A stretch of 64,000 bases of DNA from Inonotus obliquus (lineage: Eukaryota; Basidiomycota; Agaricomycetes; Hymenochaetales; Hymenochaetaceae). This document shows positions 44,809-58,973 of this stretch, piece by piece. The notes below the pieces were generated by a model that did not search any database, was not told the DNA's origin, and saw only the letters and a list, made by a program, of their open reading frames with translations. Within the stretch, counting starts at the first letter, position 1. Each line of letters begins with the position of its first letter. The translations under genes were made by a program, and so were the position numbers. Location: NCBI GenBank assembly GCA_032164295.1, contig JAJHTX010000002.1, positions 1,364,001 to 1,428,000 on the forward strand. Reading direction: 5' to 3'.

Positions 44809-45488
44809 CCTAATCTGTATTGGTTGTTTCCTTTCCCTGCTTCAAGTGTCTGCGGGTGGATATCACTACTATTACGTGTTGCAGTTGCAGTCCCTCAGGA
44901 AAGATTATGACAACTCCGCATAATCAACGCCTTTCAAAGCATCTACCAATTGATATTCATTCCTCGTCACGACTCTTAACACAGTACATACCGCCTACCG
45001 ATGTACATCGCACACAGCGCGCAAATAAATTAAGTACTCTAAGGAGCGTGGACAACATGAATGTCAGGATGATATAAGCGGATTTGCAAAAGCGCCAGCG
45101 TTTCCAATCTTCAATATTGGATAACATCAGCATTAAGTTAAAACAGGGGCAGCGCTCGCGCTGCGGAAAAAAGAATTTTTACCGCACGCTAGACGTCTTA
45201 GCCGCTGGCTGGGGCGCTCTTCAATAGTAAAAGAACTAGTGTTTTCGTTTAGCGTTTTCGTTAAAGAGGCTCGGCGAGTCGGATGGACGCGCGGGCGGTA
45301 AATAAGAATAAGTTAGGTTGAGAGTGAAAGTGAGAATGAGAGCGAGAATGAAGGAGAAAAAGTATACACGAGGGAAGGAGTGAATTCGGAGTTTATAAGG
45401 AGAGTGGATAAGGATGTGCAAAGGAATAAATTATCGAAATGAATGGCCTGAAAGTTGTGGTGTTACAAACGTTTGTTCGATTGGGGCG
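44809..45488. other. Convergent 3' region with a GC-rich hairpin
   Basis: 680 bp between the stops of PAM17 (+) and SH3 membrane protein 2 (-). It holds a perfect 6-bp hairpin GCAGCG-CTCG-CGCTGC (45149-45164) followed by an A-rich run. No gene recognised. Confidence 0.45.
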
Positions 45489-47034
45489 TTATGTCGTAGA
45501 CTCAGAAACAGGAGTTGACGATCCAGTGAAGGTTAAGCTCGTGCTGTTGGCTATACTCCGCGTCCCCGGACGATCTGGAACGATCGAAGGACGATCCGCA
45601 ATACAAAACCGCGGTACCACGCCTTGTTCACCCGTCGTACCGAGTCGTTCAACAGCGCACCATCCATCACGGAACTCATATGTCAGCCTAAGGATCTCTC
45701 CAAGTCGTGTCTGCAGCTCGTCTGACATGTTTGGAGTAAAGCCCTTGACTACAACGACTAAACGAGGGATTTTCTTCCCCGAAGCGTCAACGTTGTTTGT
45801 ATTCTCCTCACTTGCATCGGTAGAGCTTGTACTTGATGAAGCGGGTCTCGAGGTGGAAGAAGGCTTGCGACTTTTCCTGACTGACGGTTTCGGTACCTGA
45901 AGAGCGCCGCCACCATCTACTCCGCTCACAGTCGAATCAGTGAGACCTGCCGAGTCGAGACGTGTGGGACTCTTGATCACGCTAGCTTCAATCCGTTCCG
46001 GATCTACAATGATTGTTTGAGGTGTTTCATCAACAGTGATGATGGGAACAGATTGAACGACAGCGTCGGCGTCAGGTACCGGTACTCGTGGAAGCTTGGA
46101 ACGCGGGGCCTCCACACGAATCGGCGGAGGGGGCCGTTGGCGCTTCTGTTTCGGTGAGGCTGACCTTGATTCCGGGTTTGAACTTGAGTTCGGGTTAGAA
46201 GCTGTTGGAGTTGGAACCGGCACCGGAGTAACGCTTCTTGGGGTGGGCGCTGCAGAGGTATAGGGCGGAACAGCATCAACGTCGAAGGATGCCACTGACG
46301 GTTTCGGAGATCGCGTCAAAACGGCTGCGAAGCGAGAAAACCGTGAAGGTTTGACTGCCGCAGGAGCAGGCGGCGCTGGCGGGAAGAATGGTCGAGGGAT
46401 AACGTCAGGACTCGGCACATTCTTATTTCCTTCGTGCCAGGAATTAATCTGAGGTACCCATCTGACGTACTGAGCTTCGGACTTGGAGTAGATCGACTCT
46501 TCGTCCGCCTTCGAGTACGTGGTCCACGCTTTACACGGAGGTTGAAGACCGTCGTAACCAAAGTCAATGAGGGTCTGGGTGTACATGGGATTCCTCTTCT
46601 CGGAAGTGATCTTCTCCGGGACTGGCGATTGGCAAAGGTCCAGAGGTTTAAGGCGCGGAGACCTTGAACTCTTTGAACGTCGACTTCGCAAGAATTTCCT
46701 CAATCGAAATCCAGCCACGGCTAAAGAGAATGAGCTAAACACATCAAACGGAATATATGGTGTACGAACCTAACACGACAATACAGAGGAGAACAATAAG
46801 TACCGCAAGTACCTTGGTCGAAGCTGTCAATGAAGGCATATTGACCGTCGGGACACCAGAAGCGTTATCGGTATTGTCGCGCCTCTCGAACAGAACAGGA
46901 TTGGAAGCAGAACTAACTGCCTCCGACTCAACAGGCCAATCATCATCAGAGGAGCCTGCCTGAGGCGAGCGTCGCTCAACGACGGTATGAGCGAACCCGC
47001 GCTCAGCTGTTCTAAAGCGCAGAAGAGGAGCCAT
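45489..47034 (-). CDS. Single-pass membrane protein with C-terminal SH3-like domain, 2
   Basis: Exons 47034-46770 and 46720-45489 give 498 residues. Residues 1-66 are a Ser/Asp-rich N-terminal part. One membrane span is created across the splice junction (STKVLAVLIVLLCIVVLAVA), followed by a strong basic stop-transfer (RLRKFLRSRRSKSSRSPRLK). A long Pro/Ser-rich cytosolic region ends in a domain with PRLVVVVKGFTPNMSDELQT, LTYEFRDGWCAVERL and GEQGVVPRFCI, the ALYDF...WxxG...G-x-x-P pattern of an SH3 fold with a weakened start. Same layout as the gene at 37620 but not a recent duplicate. The intron lies inside the span codons; without it the span would end in a stop. A role as a surface signalling scaffold is inferred. 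Confidence 0.78.
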
Positions 47035-48160
47035 GGCCTCGATTAGGAGATGAAGGGAAGGAAGGAAGGAAGAAGAGATTGGAAGAAAGGAGAAAAGTGG
47101 AACCTCAGACTTGGGATCAAAGTGAGAAATGCACGGCCCTTTTATTTGCCCTCTCGCCGACATTGACAAAGTCAAGCAATCATCGTACAAGCGGTCAATC
47201 AGTGCCTGCCTTGCGATATCTTGATGACCGATAGAAATAGACCCGACGAAAATGTAAACATTCAGCGCCTCGGCCAGTTAGGAGACTCGGAACTAGTGAT
47301 TTGATCCTTTAAAGATGACTGGCGATTCTCCGTGACGTTTCAGTGATATGGACTGCACGCCCGTGAGAAGCCACACAAATGAGGATGCATGCAGTATCAG
47401 ATGTATCTTTGATGGGTCTGATGAGAAGGAGAGCTTCCGATGAGAACACGAGCGGGACATCATGATAACAATGACTAACCACAGCGGAGATTAAGAATAC
47501 GGGAGCAGTATATGCCGATCAATCCTAAACACAAAATGAGACATCGGTATCTCTCCATCATTGATACCCGGTTGGCAAGCAAATCGAACCAACACCATCA
47601 ATAAGCTAATGGTCAAGACGTAGGGAGGGCGCTGTGCTGTGAAGTTTGAATGCCTCCGATTCTCCGTCAGACGAACTCAGTTCCGTGCACCGGGCGATCC
47701 CCTGTTTCTTAGATACAGGATCGCCTTGAGATTGCCTTTAAGGAACATCCGTGTGGTCTCCTCCACAGATGACAAACAGACGAAGAAAAAGGTTTGGGTA
47801 AGTGATAAGGAAGATGCTGCGATTAAATGCTGCTCACCCTTAGCCCATCAAAAATGCGACTCGTTGACTCATTGTTGTGGTAGCCCCAGTGCACACTATC
47901 ACTTAGTACGACCAATGTGGCCACTACTCTCACGCAAGGCGAGATGCGCGTCAAGCGCCATCACTGATAGGCGTGAATCTCACGCTGAAAACGAGGCACT
48001 CACAGGCATTGGCAAATCGCTTCAAAATCCGTGACCTCTGTCCTTCCTGGGAATTGATGGTAAAATCAGAAACTTTGTACTCATATCTATCACAATGTAC
48101 TTTCAAAATGATAGTAAGTATTACCGGAATGTGGTAGTCTTTCCAGTAACAAACTCATGT
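47035..48160. other. 1.1 kb spacer between SH3 protein 2 and DBP2
   Basis: Contains the SH3-2 promoter and the DBP2 3' UTR. An open frame at 47639-48034 (+, 131 codons) has no recognisable motif and no clear start context, so it is not called as a gene. Confidence 0.4.
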
Positions 48161-50654
<2,494 letters not shown>

Positions 50655-51025
50655 ACTTTATCGTCAATCAGAAGTCCAACGAGTAAACGAGTGGTAAGTG
50701 CGTAAGTGTGATGGTAGTCGGTGTGTATGATGAGTGTGGGGTGATGATAAATTGGTATAACCGGCTATGACCGAATAGATGTCACAAGCTCGCTCGCATG
50801 CACATGTCACCGTCACAATTCTTGCTCAAGCATCTTCGTGTAGTGACCGCACAACCCAACATCTATGTAAGTAATTTGATGCCTGTTAGTGACCATCTTC
50901 TTGGCTTCCCGCTTCATCAACTGTACCTGCTAAATTGCAGAGAGTAGGGCGTGCGAACGGTGAAACTAAGGTCCGTCTCAAGAGCTCAATGTTTCTACAG
51001 CTAGTTAACGATCCCACAAGGTCGT
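50655..51025. promoter_or_regulatory. Divergent promoter region DBP2 / PTR2
   Basis: 371 bp between divergent starts. Contains TATAAATTG-like AT-rich sequence on both sides (about 50745-50760). No defined operator recognised. Confidence 0.4.
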
Positions 51026-53168
51026 ATGTCCGTTCTGGGATTCTCTCAGGATGTCAGACGATGGTTATCCTGGACGAGAAACCAGCAGGGCTCTGTTGAC
51101 TATATTCCCCTGTCGAATACGGAATCAACATCGCATGCAATATCCAGTATTCCGTTCTCAGAGGCAGAGCCGATTTATCGACACAAGAACTCGCACGATG
51201 CGAATATCATTGAAGATGCAGATGACTCAAATATGTTGGACGCACCCAGCACGGAGGATAAGAGAACGTTGCGGAGGGTTCCAGATGATATCCCGGTCTC
51301 GGCATTTATCATAGTCATTGTCGAACTTTGCGAGCGTATGGCATTCTATGGCCTAGCTGGAGTCTTCCAGAATTACCTTCAAAACCCACTTCCTCCTGGA
51401 GGAAGAGGAACAGGCGCACCAGCATCAGTCGATGACCCCGCTCCTGCAGGTGCCTTGAACCTCGGTCAATCGGCAGCTTCTGGTCTTCAGCAAACTTTCG
51501 CTACCCTCGCATATATCTTCCCTGTGTTCGGCGCTATAATAGCAGACGCGAAATGGGGTCGGTACAAGACTATTGCAGTTTTTTGCTGTATTTATTTTGT
51601 TGGTCTTTCGACAATAACGGCGACGTCATTCCCTACCTCCTTGAGAGCAGGTCTCGGACTACCCGGCTGGCTCCTTGGTGCTTTCATCCTAGCTATTGGA
51701 ACTGGAGGCATCAAAGGTTGGTTTCGTCATGTCATATTCCTTCTCTCTACGTTTCTGACTGGGATACAGCGAATGTTTCTCCCCTTGTGGCCGATCAAAT
51801 CAGGAAAACGGAGATGTTCCTGCGGACGGAAAGTTCTGGGGAATGTGTTATCGTTGATCCAAATGTCACAATATCGCGCGTCTACAACCTTTTCTATTGG
51901 TGTATTAATGTTGGTTCGTTATTCTCCGTCATCACCACCCAATTGGAAAGACGCGTAGGGTTCTGGGCTTCATTCGCATTACCGACGTGTATCTTCCTCG
52001 GGACTCCCATCGTGCTTGTAGCCGGATCCAAACTCTATTATAAGGTTCCCCCGAAAGGAAGTATTCTGCTGGAGGTTTTCGGAGTGATGAGAATAGCGTT
52101 TAGAGGTTGCCTGTCCCATCCAATCAGATTCCTTCGTTCGGTGAGCCCATAACTACTTGCTGATATTTGTAAGCTCAAAACGAGTAGACAAGGAATGCAG
52201 GTCTCTGGGATAGAGCCAAGCCGGGACGACTCGCCAGTACCGATGACCCTGCATCCTCTGAAGTACGCTTACCATCAGTAACATGGGATGACGATTTCGT
52301 CGACGAAGTCAAACGCACCGCAGGGGTTTGCCAAATCGCTCTCTTCTTCCCCCTCTTCTGGATGGCATACAACCAACTATCAACTAATCTGATCTCTATG
52401 GGCGCGACAATGACAACTCGAGGCATTCCGAACGATCTACTTGCGAATTTCAATCCTCTTGCTCTCATTATACTTATCCCCTTAATGGATGTTGTGATAT
52501 ACCCTGGGTTGCGCCGCGCTGGCATCGTGATGCAACCTATCTTCAGAATCTGGCTTGGATTCATGTTTGCGTCTCTTGCTATGATTTACAGTGCTATCTT
52601 GCAGTATAATATATATCGCACTAACCCGTGCGGCGAGTTCGTTGGATCGTGTACCGAGCCAAGTACGATTAGTATTTGGGCACAAGTGCCATGCTATGTG
52701 AGTGACGCTTCTATGTGTGCCGTGCCGTATTCGTTACTCATCTAGTTGGTATAGGTCCTTATTGCTATCGCTGAGATCTTCGCGTCTATCACTTCCCTCG
52801 AGTATTCATACAACATGGCTCCAAAACGGATGAAATCAGTCGTCATGAGCATCTTCCTACTATCATCCGCCGCAGGAAGTGTAAGCTCTCCTCCCATGCA
52901 TAATCTCACACACCGTTTCATGGCACTCATGTCTACGGGTTTAGATGATAAACGCAGCACTTGCACCACTCGTGCACGACCCGCATCTTGTCAAGAACTA
53001 TGCTGGAATTGCTGCTGTTACGTTCATCTCAGGGAATATCTTCTACATCCTATTCAGACGTCGCGATACAGAAGGTCAGTTTTTCTGAATCTTCCATAAT
53101 AAAATTTCCTCTTACCGTCCTTTGCAGACACGCATAAGCAATCAAAGGATAGACTACTCGATGAATGA
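51026..53168 (+). CDS. PTR2: Proton-coupled oligopeptide transporter (POT/PTR2 family)
   Basis: Plasma-membrane importer of di- and tripeptides. Exons 51026-51716, 51770-52140, 52188-52697, 52755-52880, 52945-53074 and 53128-53168 give 622 residues and about twelve membrane spans. An N-terminal hydrophilic tail of about 85 residues is followed by span 1 with the POT proton-coupling motif variant ELCERMAFYGL (ExxER-type). The family signature GAIIADAKWGRYKTI is present, then IGTGGIKANVSPLVADQ. Later spans include FFPLFWMAYNQL, the conserved FYW-like block of this family. The C-terminus is short and charged (HKQSKDRLLDE). No break in frame. Confidence 0.92.
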
Positions 53169-53324
53169 TCAGATTAGATTTACTTTGTTCCCTCGCTTTC
53201 GAATCTTGCTTTTTGTATCTTTATTTGTTTCGCAATAAATTTCTTACCTTGCACCGACAATTCTCCACAAATGACTGACTCAAACACCTACAAATAACAC
53301 GTCAACAAACGTAGTACGCGTGTC

Positions 53325-54510
53325 ATGGACAAATCAGAATTCCCACGCCTAATGTTCCCGCTATTCACCTTCATACTCTGGCTCTACGAATTTCTAAGAC
53401 GGCGCGTACAGCGTGTAGCACTTGGTATACTCGCCGCAGGACCTATACCTGAACATGTTGCGTTTATTATGGATGGAAATAGACGATATGCGAGGGGGAA
53501 ACATATGGAAGTGTTTAAAGGACATGTAGATGGATTTCAGACTTTACGACAGGTGTGTGCTTGCTCGTCCTTACAGTGCATTCTGTTCTGCGTGAAGTTG
53601 ATAAAGATTGTATGTATATGTATAGCTGTTAGAGATTTGTTTAGACTTGAACATCAAATGTGTATCCGTATACGCTTTTGCCATCGAGAACTTCAAACGA
53701 CCTCAAGAAGAAGTAGACGCGCTTATGAACCTAGCAAAGGAGAAACTCTACGAGCTCTGTGAAAAAGGGTAAGTATCAGAAAATATACCCTCCTTCTGAT
53801 CAAGGAATGCTAAGTGGACTCAAACAACATTCCCATCGTGCATTCGCACATGTAGGAACTTACTCGACAAACACGGTGTCCGTCTCTGCGTAATAGGTCG
53901 AAGATCACTGCTACCTCCCGACGTCCTCAAAGCCGTACATAAAGCTGAAAGTATAACACGACATAACAATAGGTAATTCATCATTCTCATTCGTATTTCT
54001 ACACGTCATAAGTACGCTTGCTGATAATGAGCCCAATAGAGCAATACTAAACCTCTGCATGCCATACTCCTCAACCGACGAAATGACAACAGCAATCCAA
54101 CAAACCGTCAAGACCACTCTCAAAAACGACGCTGATATCAAGTACGTTCATCGCTCACTCCTTCCATCACCCTCACTCATCTCCTCTCCTCTCCCTCCAC
54201 TCCACCACAAACCACCAGCTCAATAACCCCCCAAACCCTCTCCCAAACCCTCCAAACAACCTCCCACTCCCACTCCCCCCCACTCTCCCTCCTCATCCGC
54301 ACAAGCGGCGTAAACCGCCTAAGCAACTTCATGCTCTACCAGTCCTGCGAAAACACTCAAATCCACTTCGTCAAATGCTATTGGCCGGATTTTGGGATGA
54401 GGGAGTTTGTTGGTGTTGTGATTGGGTATCAGAGGAAGGTTTGGATGAGGGAGAGGGAGAGGGAGAGGAAGAGGGAGAGGGAAGAGAGGAGGGGGTGGAA
54501 GGAGGAGTGA
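53325..54510 (+). CDS. cis-Prenyltransferase (dehydrodolichyl diphosphate synthase type)
   Basis: Makes the long polyprenyl diphosphate for dolichol by adding isopentenyl units to farnesyl diphosphate, at the ER. Exons 53325-53552, 53635-53768, 53856-53972, 54040-54141 and 54219-54510 give 290 residues. Conserved parts: [14 protein letters not shown] with the catalytic Asp50, [58 protein letters not shown] and [10 protein letters not shown]. These match RER2/SRT1-like enzymes. The fourth exon is followed by an odd Ser/Thr/Pro-rich insert (residues about 195-220). The C-terminus is an Arg/Glu dipeptide run ([12 protein letters not shown]), which looks like microsatellite expansion. The acceptor of exon 2 (TTAGAG) is the only one that keeps frame. 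Confidence 0.88.
54446..54500 (+). repeat. GAGAGG purine repeat coding for an Arg/Glu tail
   Basis: GGGAGA/GGAAGA hexamer repeats at the 3' end of the cis-prenyltransferase coding sequence; they encode alternating Arg and Glu up to near the stop. Length polymorphism between strains would be expected. Confidence 0.7.
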
Positions 54511-55721
54511 TCTCATGTGTGTATTTACTATTTTATTAGAGCGTTTTTCTATTGTGTTTGGAATGTATCTCGTGTAATTTACGGGTTCTGGTATGATATC
54601 AATCTGGTATTTTCCTGCTACATTTCAAGACCGCAGCTATCTTCGAAAGTACTGTGGGGCGGTCGGTCGGAGTCACGGCTCACACATACAGTAATCCTAC
54701 CACCTCGACGAAAAATCCGTATCCATATCCGAATCATTATACCATACCGTGTATTTCTTCTCGTCGTCTAGATCTGTCGTCTATCATCTCCCCAGGCCGA
54801 GGACCGAGGACTGAGGGCAGAGGAGAATATACTGCAGCGCAGGTTCACAAACATACATACATACATACATATTTTTTTATACAATACATCCATAATTGCT
54901 ACATGCAGCAGTATGCAGTATGTTCAACGGGTTGATAGAGATCGGTCTCGGGTGTAAGGAAGAAGGAAGAAGGGAATGTGAGATTGGACGAGGGTGGATG
55001 GTTGAGGATGGATGGCAGATGATAGACGATAGACGATGAACGGAGTGTGTAGAAAAACTTGGCTCAGGAAGGAGAAAATGAAAAGACGTGAACGGTGCCG
55101 AACGAACCGTGGAGCGTTGAACGCGAAACGAACTTAACAACAAACAAAACGAAATAGAAACAGAACAAAATGGAAGCTGCACCGTGCACCGTGCATCGAA
55201 TCGAATCGAATCGTTAAAGGGGCAAAGGGGTCAACATTAGATTAATCAGTAGAAAAAGTAAACGCAGAACAAAAAAGAGGTTCCGGGTTCCTTGAGATAT
55301 GATATTAAGTGCGTCATGTGTTCATGCATGGATGGAAGTTGGACTTTGGAAGTGAGGACGAGTGAAGTGGGAAGCGGTGGTGAGCGAGAAGCGAGAAGCG
55401 AGAAATGGGAAGCGGGAAACGAAGTCGAGTGTGGAAATGTGGAGATGTGGAGATGTGGAGACGGTTAAAAAAGGGGAGGGGAGCTATTCGAATTCGCGTA
55501 CTGCCTGGCTGCCTGGCTGGCTAGCTGCACGTGCCAAGTAGCACTAAACGTTGGTGTGGAGAATGGAGAGAAGACGAATGAGCATGGCGTGATGAACGAA
55601 CAGCGATGAACATGCAAGCGCTAAGCGTCGAAGACGTAGAGCAAAGACAAGGGGATGAAGAATAACAGGAAGAAAAAAACAAGAAGAAAGTCGAACTCCC
55701 GAAATCGAAATCGAAATCGAT
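54511..55721. other. Repeat-rich convergent 3' region
   Basis: 1.2 kb between the cis-prenyltransferase and SKN7 stop codons. Contains a TACA microsatellite, ATCGA repeats (55196-55212), GAAGCGA repeats (55385-55425) and GGAGATGT repeats (55434-55462). No coding sequence recognised. Confidence 0.5.
54850..54870. repeat. (ACAT)5 microsatellite
   Basis: Five perfect ACAT units followed by ATTTTTTT. Confidence 0.85.
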
Positions 55722-58700
55722 TCATTCAATAACTTCAAACCGACTCCGTTTCCCATCTCTCCCATCAGACGTATCCTCAAGCGTCCGTTTCTCCAAAATC
55801 GTAAAATTCGGATCACATCCCTGAAACGTCTCTCCATTCACAATCCCATGTAAAATCTGAGCATAAGCTTCATCCGATAATCCCATACCCGCAAGTGGGT
55901 TGATCTTTCCACCTTCTTCATCAGGATCAGGTGGGTTCGCGGCACTCACTGTCAGTGCTTGTTCGAATTGACTGTCCGATAACGGAGGTATGCCAACGGA
56001 ACGCGGAACCTTTGAGAGTTGTTGAATCGTCTTGAGATGTGTAAGATGTTTCTATATGTGTGTGTGTGACGACATCAAATCAGTTCTCGTGACTCACACC
56101 TATAATGGCTGGAAAGATAAGAAACCCCACCTCAAGCATACTAAGTAACCCCTCCTTGGTGAAAGGCTTGGGTAGAATATCGTTCATACCTAAAGTTATT
56201 ACGTCAACGGGATAGTTCAGCCTTGTGCGAATATGAAATTTCCGTACCGTGACTATAATATGTCATAATCTCATTCGGCTTCGAATTACTCGTCATCGAG
56301 ATAATCGGTGTCATGTGGTCAAATTGTCGGATAAGCGAAGTCGCTGAGATACCGTCTAATTTCGGCATCACAATGTCCTAAAAATCCCCCATCAGCCTTG
56401 TCCCAACGCTCAGTGAAACAATTACTCCTACCATTAGCACTAAATCGTATTTCTCCAGGTTCATTTTATTAACGGCAACGACTCCATCGACAGCCACGTC
56501 TATCGTACAACCGAAAACTTGCAAGAACTTGCTCGAAAGTTTCCGACTTACGGCATCGTCATCGACGAGAAGGACGCGAGGCGGAACAGCCCATCCGGGA
56601 ACAAAGGTGGAGCGACGGACACGTAGCTTCTGTGCACTTCCAGGGCGTATAACCGCTCCACCATCCACGGAAGGATTATAGGCTGTATTGTCCATCGATG
56701 AGGAGGCACCGTTCGCAGAAGCAGAAGCATAGTTTTGAGCCGCCGCAGACGAGGATGCCTGTTGCTCTTGTTGGCCAAGACCCACACGGGAAGCGTCAAA
56801 GCTCCACGTCGCGCTCGTGTCATCACCTGTGGACCTCGGCATGAGATGGCCGAGCGTGAATACTTGGAGGCCCGAATGCGTGAGTCCCGTGGGATCCGCA
56901 ACGATCCCCGCTCCGCCATTATACAGGTCAAGAGCACCAGACTCTTGGCCGGGCATGATAAACGGTTCAGAGCCGCTCGCGTACTGAACACTAGGGAGAG
57001 CCGGCTGTTGCCCATTACCAGATTGCATCCCAGCTGCGGATGAGGGCCTTTGACGCGCCAGTTCCTCAATACGCTGAAGCGCATCTTGTCGACTCATATT
57101 CGCCATCGACGAGTTCATTGGGTCCTGGGTTTGACCCTGTGACTGGCTGGAAGCCTGCTGGTCTTGCTCCTGCTGTTGAGTTCCGCCAGCGCGTTGGTTC
57201 GGATTCTGTACCATGCCTGCTGCGGCAGCCAGTATTCGACTCGCAGAGCTCGGTGTCACTGGTCGGTTGCCATTAGCAACTCCGTTCGCGAAGTTCATCC
57301 CTGCTGCAGCTGCTCGCCTCGAAATCTCGTTCAGCTGCTCCAACGAAGCGCGTGCCACGTCGTCTTCCGGATAATTCCCGACCATTCTTTGCGCCTCTCG
57401 GGCGACCACGAAAGGGTTCTGGTCCGTGAATGTACCACCTCCTGGGTTGGCGTTGCCATTCACGTTGCTTCGGTTTTGCTCCTCCTTTAACTTGGCTGAC
57501 AGATTAAAGCGAGTACGTGTGTCGTCAGAAGAAATATGCAACAAAAGAGAATTAATCAGGTATATTCAATATAAGAACGTAAGAAAAGAATAATGAAAGT
57601 TATAGAAAGGGTGTGCAAAGACGGAAAAATGATTTGTGGCAGTCCAAACACGGGACGCTACCCACCATTTTCAAGTTGCAAAAAGTATTGTATCAAATTT
57701 TGCATTAAGCCGTCCTGCTGGGCCATATTTCGCTGGAAGTTGACCATTTCATTCAGGACGGACTGATAATTATTCTCGAGGTGTCGGATATGCTGAGCCA
57801 TATCATCATGGGCCTGCGTTAATCGCTCTATTTGGGCCTGTAATGATTGAATGATTGCATTATCGACACCATCGGACGGTGACACGGCAGGCGAGTTCGG
57901 CGCTTGCCCTCGCACATTAGCACTCGCTTTTCGCTGAGCGGGGACTTTGCGTTTGATATTTTCAAGGGCATCTCGGCGATCAAGTTGAAAGTCGGGATGC
58001 TTGAAAGTCCAGCTCTACAAATAAAACGGTCAGACTATAAATAACCACCCCAAATCATGCCGACTCCCATACCTGCTCCCCAAACTGAGCATCATCCGTA
58101 TTCTTGACCTGCATAAACGAAGCATTGTTAATCACACTGCTTCCAAGTAAAATCACGGAAATTTCTCGGTTACCTTGTGAAAATCGTACTTGTTTAATTG
58201 TCGAACGAAGCTCGCGAAGTTGGAGTGCTTGAACATTCGTGGGAGAATGGATTTTGTGAACTCGTTCATGTCCTGAAAGGCAGAGAAATGAGACACTTGA
58301 CAAGCCCATAAATGAAATTATGTACGAACTTTAACGACGAATGCATCTCCAGCCGAGTTCCAAGACACGACGTGCTGAAACGAAGGGTCCTCGAGCATTC
58401 TGAGAAAGCATGAAGATCAATAAACTTTATCGGTATGACATGTAATAAAAATACTGACTTGAATAATTTTTTCACAAAGTCGCTCGTCGTGCTCATCCCA
58501 TCATCCGTGTCCTTCCCTTGGTCCTGTGGAGCCGCGAGTGACTGGTGTCGCGAATTCCCTTGGGATTCGCGTATCCCATCATGTACCTGCGGTCCATCGC
58601 CTACCTTGCCTCTGCTTTCGCGTCTCCTCATGTTTGGATGCAATTCGTCGCGCGAATTACTCGTGCGATGACCGGACCACGGTGCTGGTGCATGGCCTGA

Positions 58701-58973
58701 GCTAGAAGGGCTTGCAAGCGTGCCGGCTGAGCTAGAGGGAGTGTTCAATGAAGGATGATAGGAAGGGGGCGGGTATCGTGCATCTTGATTATGGGACATT
58801 GCTGGTATTGGCGGGAGGGTATTCGAGCGGCTAAACGAGGGCATTGGGAGATGGAGGGATGAAGGGGGAGGGAGCTGACCACCTTGAGAGAAGAGTTGTT
58901 GCTGGCGGGAGTGGTGATTTGACTGGGACTGGTGGGATTGATGTTGGTGGTGATTGTGGTTGTATTGGTCCAT
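55722..58973 (-). CDS. SKN7: Response-regulator transcription factor SKN7 (HSF domain plus receiver)
   Basis: Nuclear output of the fungal Sln1-type phosphorelay; controls oxidative, osmotic and wall stress genes. Exons 58973-58459, 58399-58330, 58272-58174, 58108-58073, 58014-57666, 57495-56432, 56377-56248, 56189-56131 and 56051-55722 give 883 residues. A His/Gln/Ser-rich N-terminus precedes the HSF-type DNA-binding domain: [60 protein letters not shown] coiled coil follows ([20 protein letters not shown]...). After a long Gln/Ser/Ala-rich linker comes a receiver domain: [13 protein letters not shown], phospho-acceptor Asp at about 712 in [13 protein letters not shown], then the switch residue in IISMTSN and Lys in [12 protein letters not shown]. 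The receiver is complete, so phosphorelay input is expected. Confidence 0.94.

Noticed and set aside
47639..48034. A 131-codon gene upstream of DBP2's 3' end
   Set aside because: No homology recognised, no promoter or splice context; likely chance.
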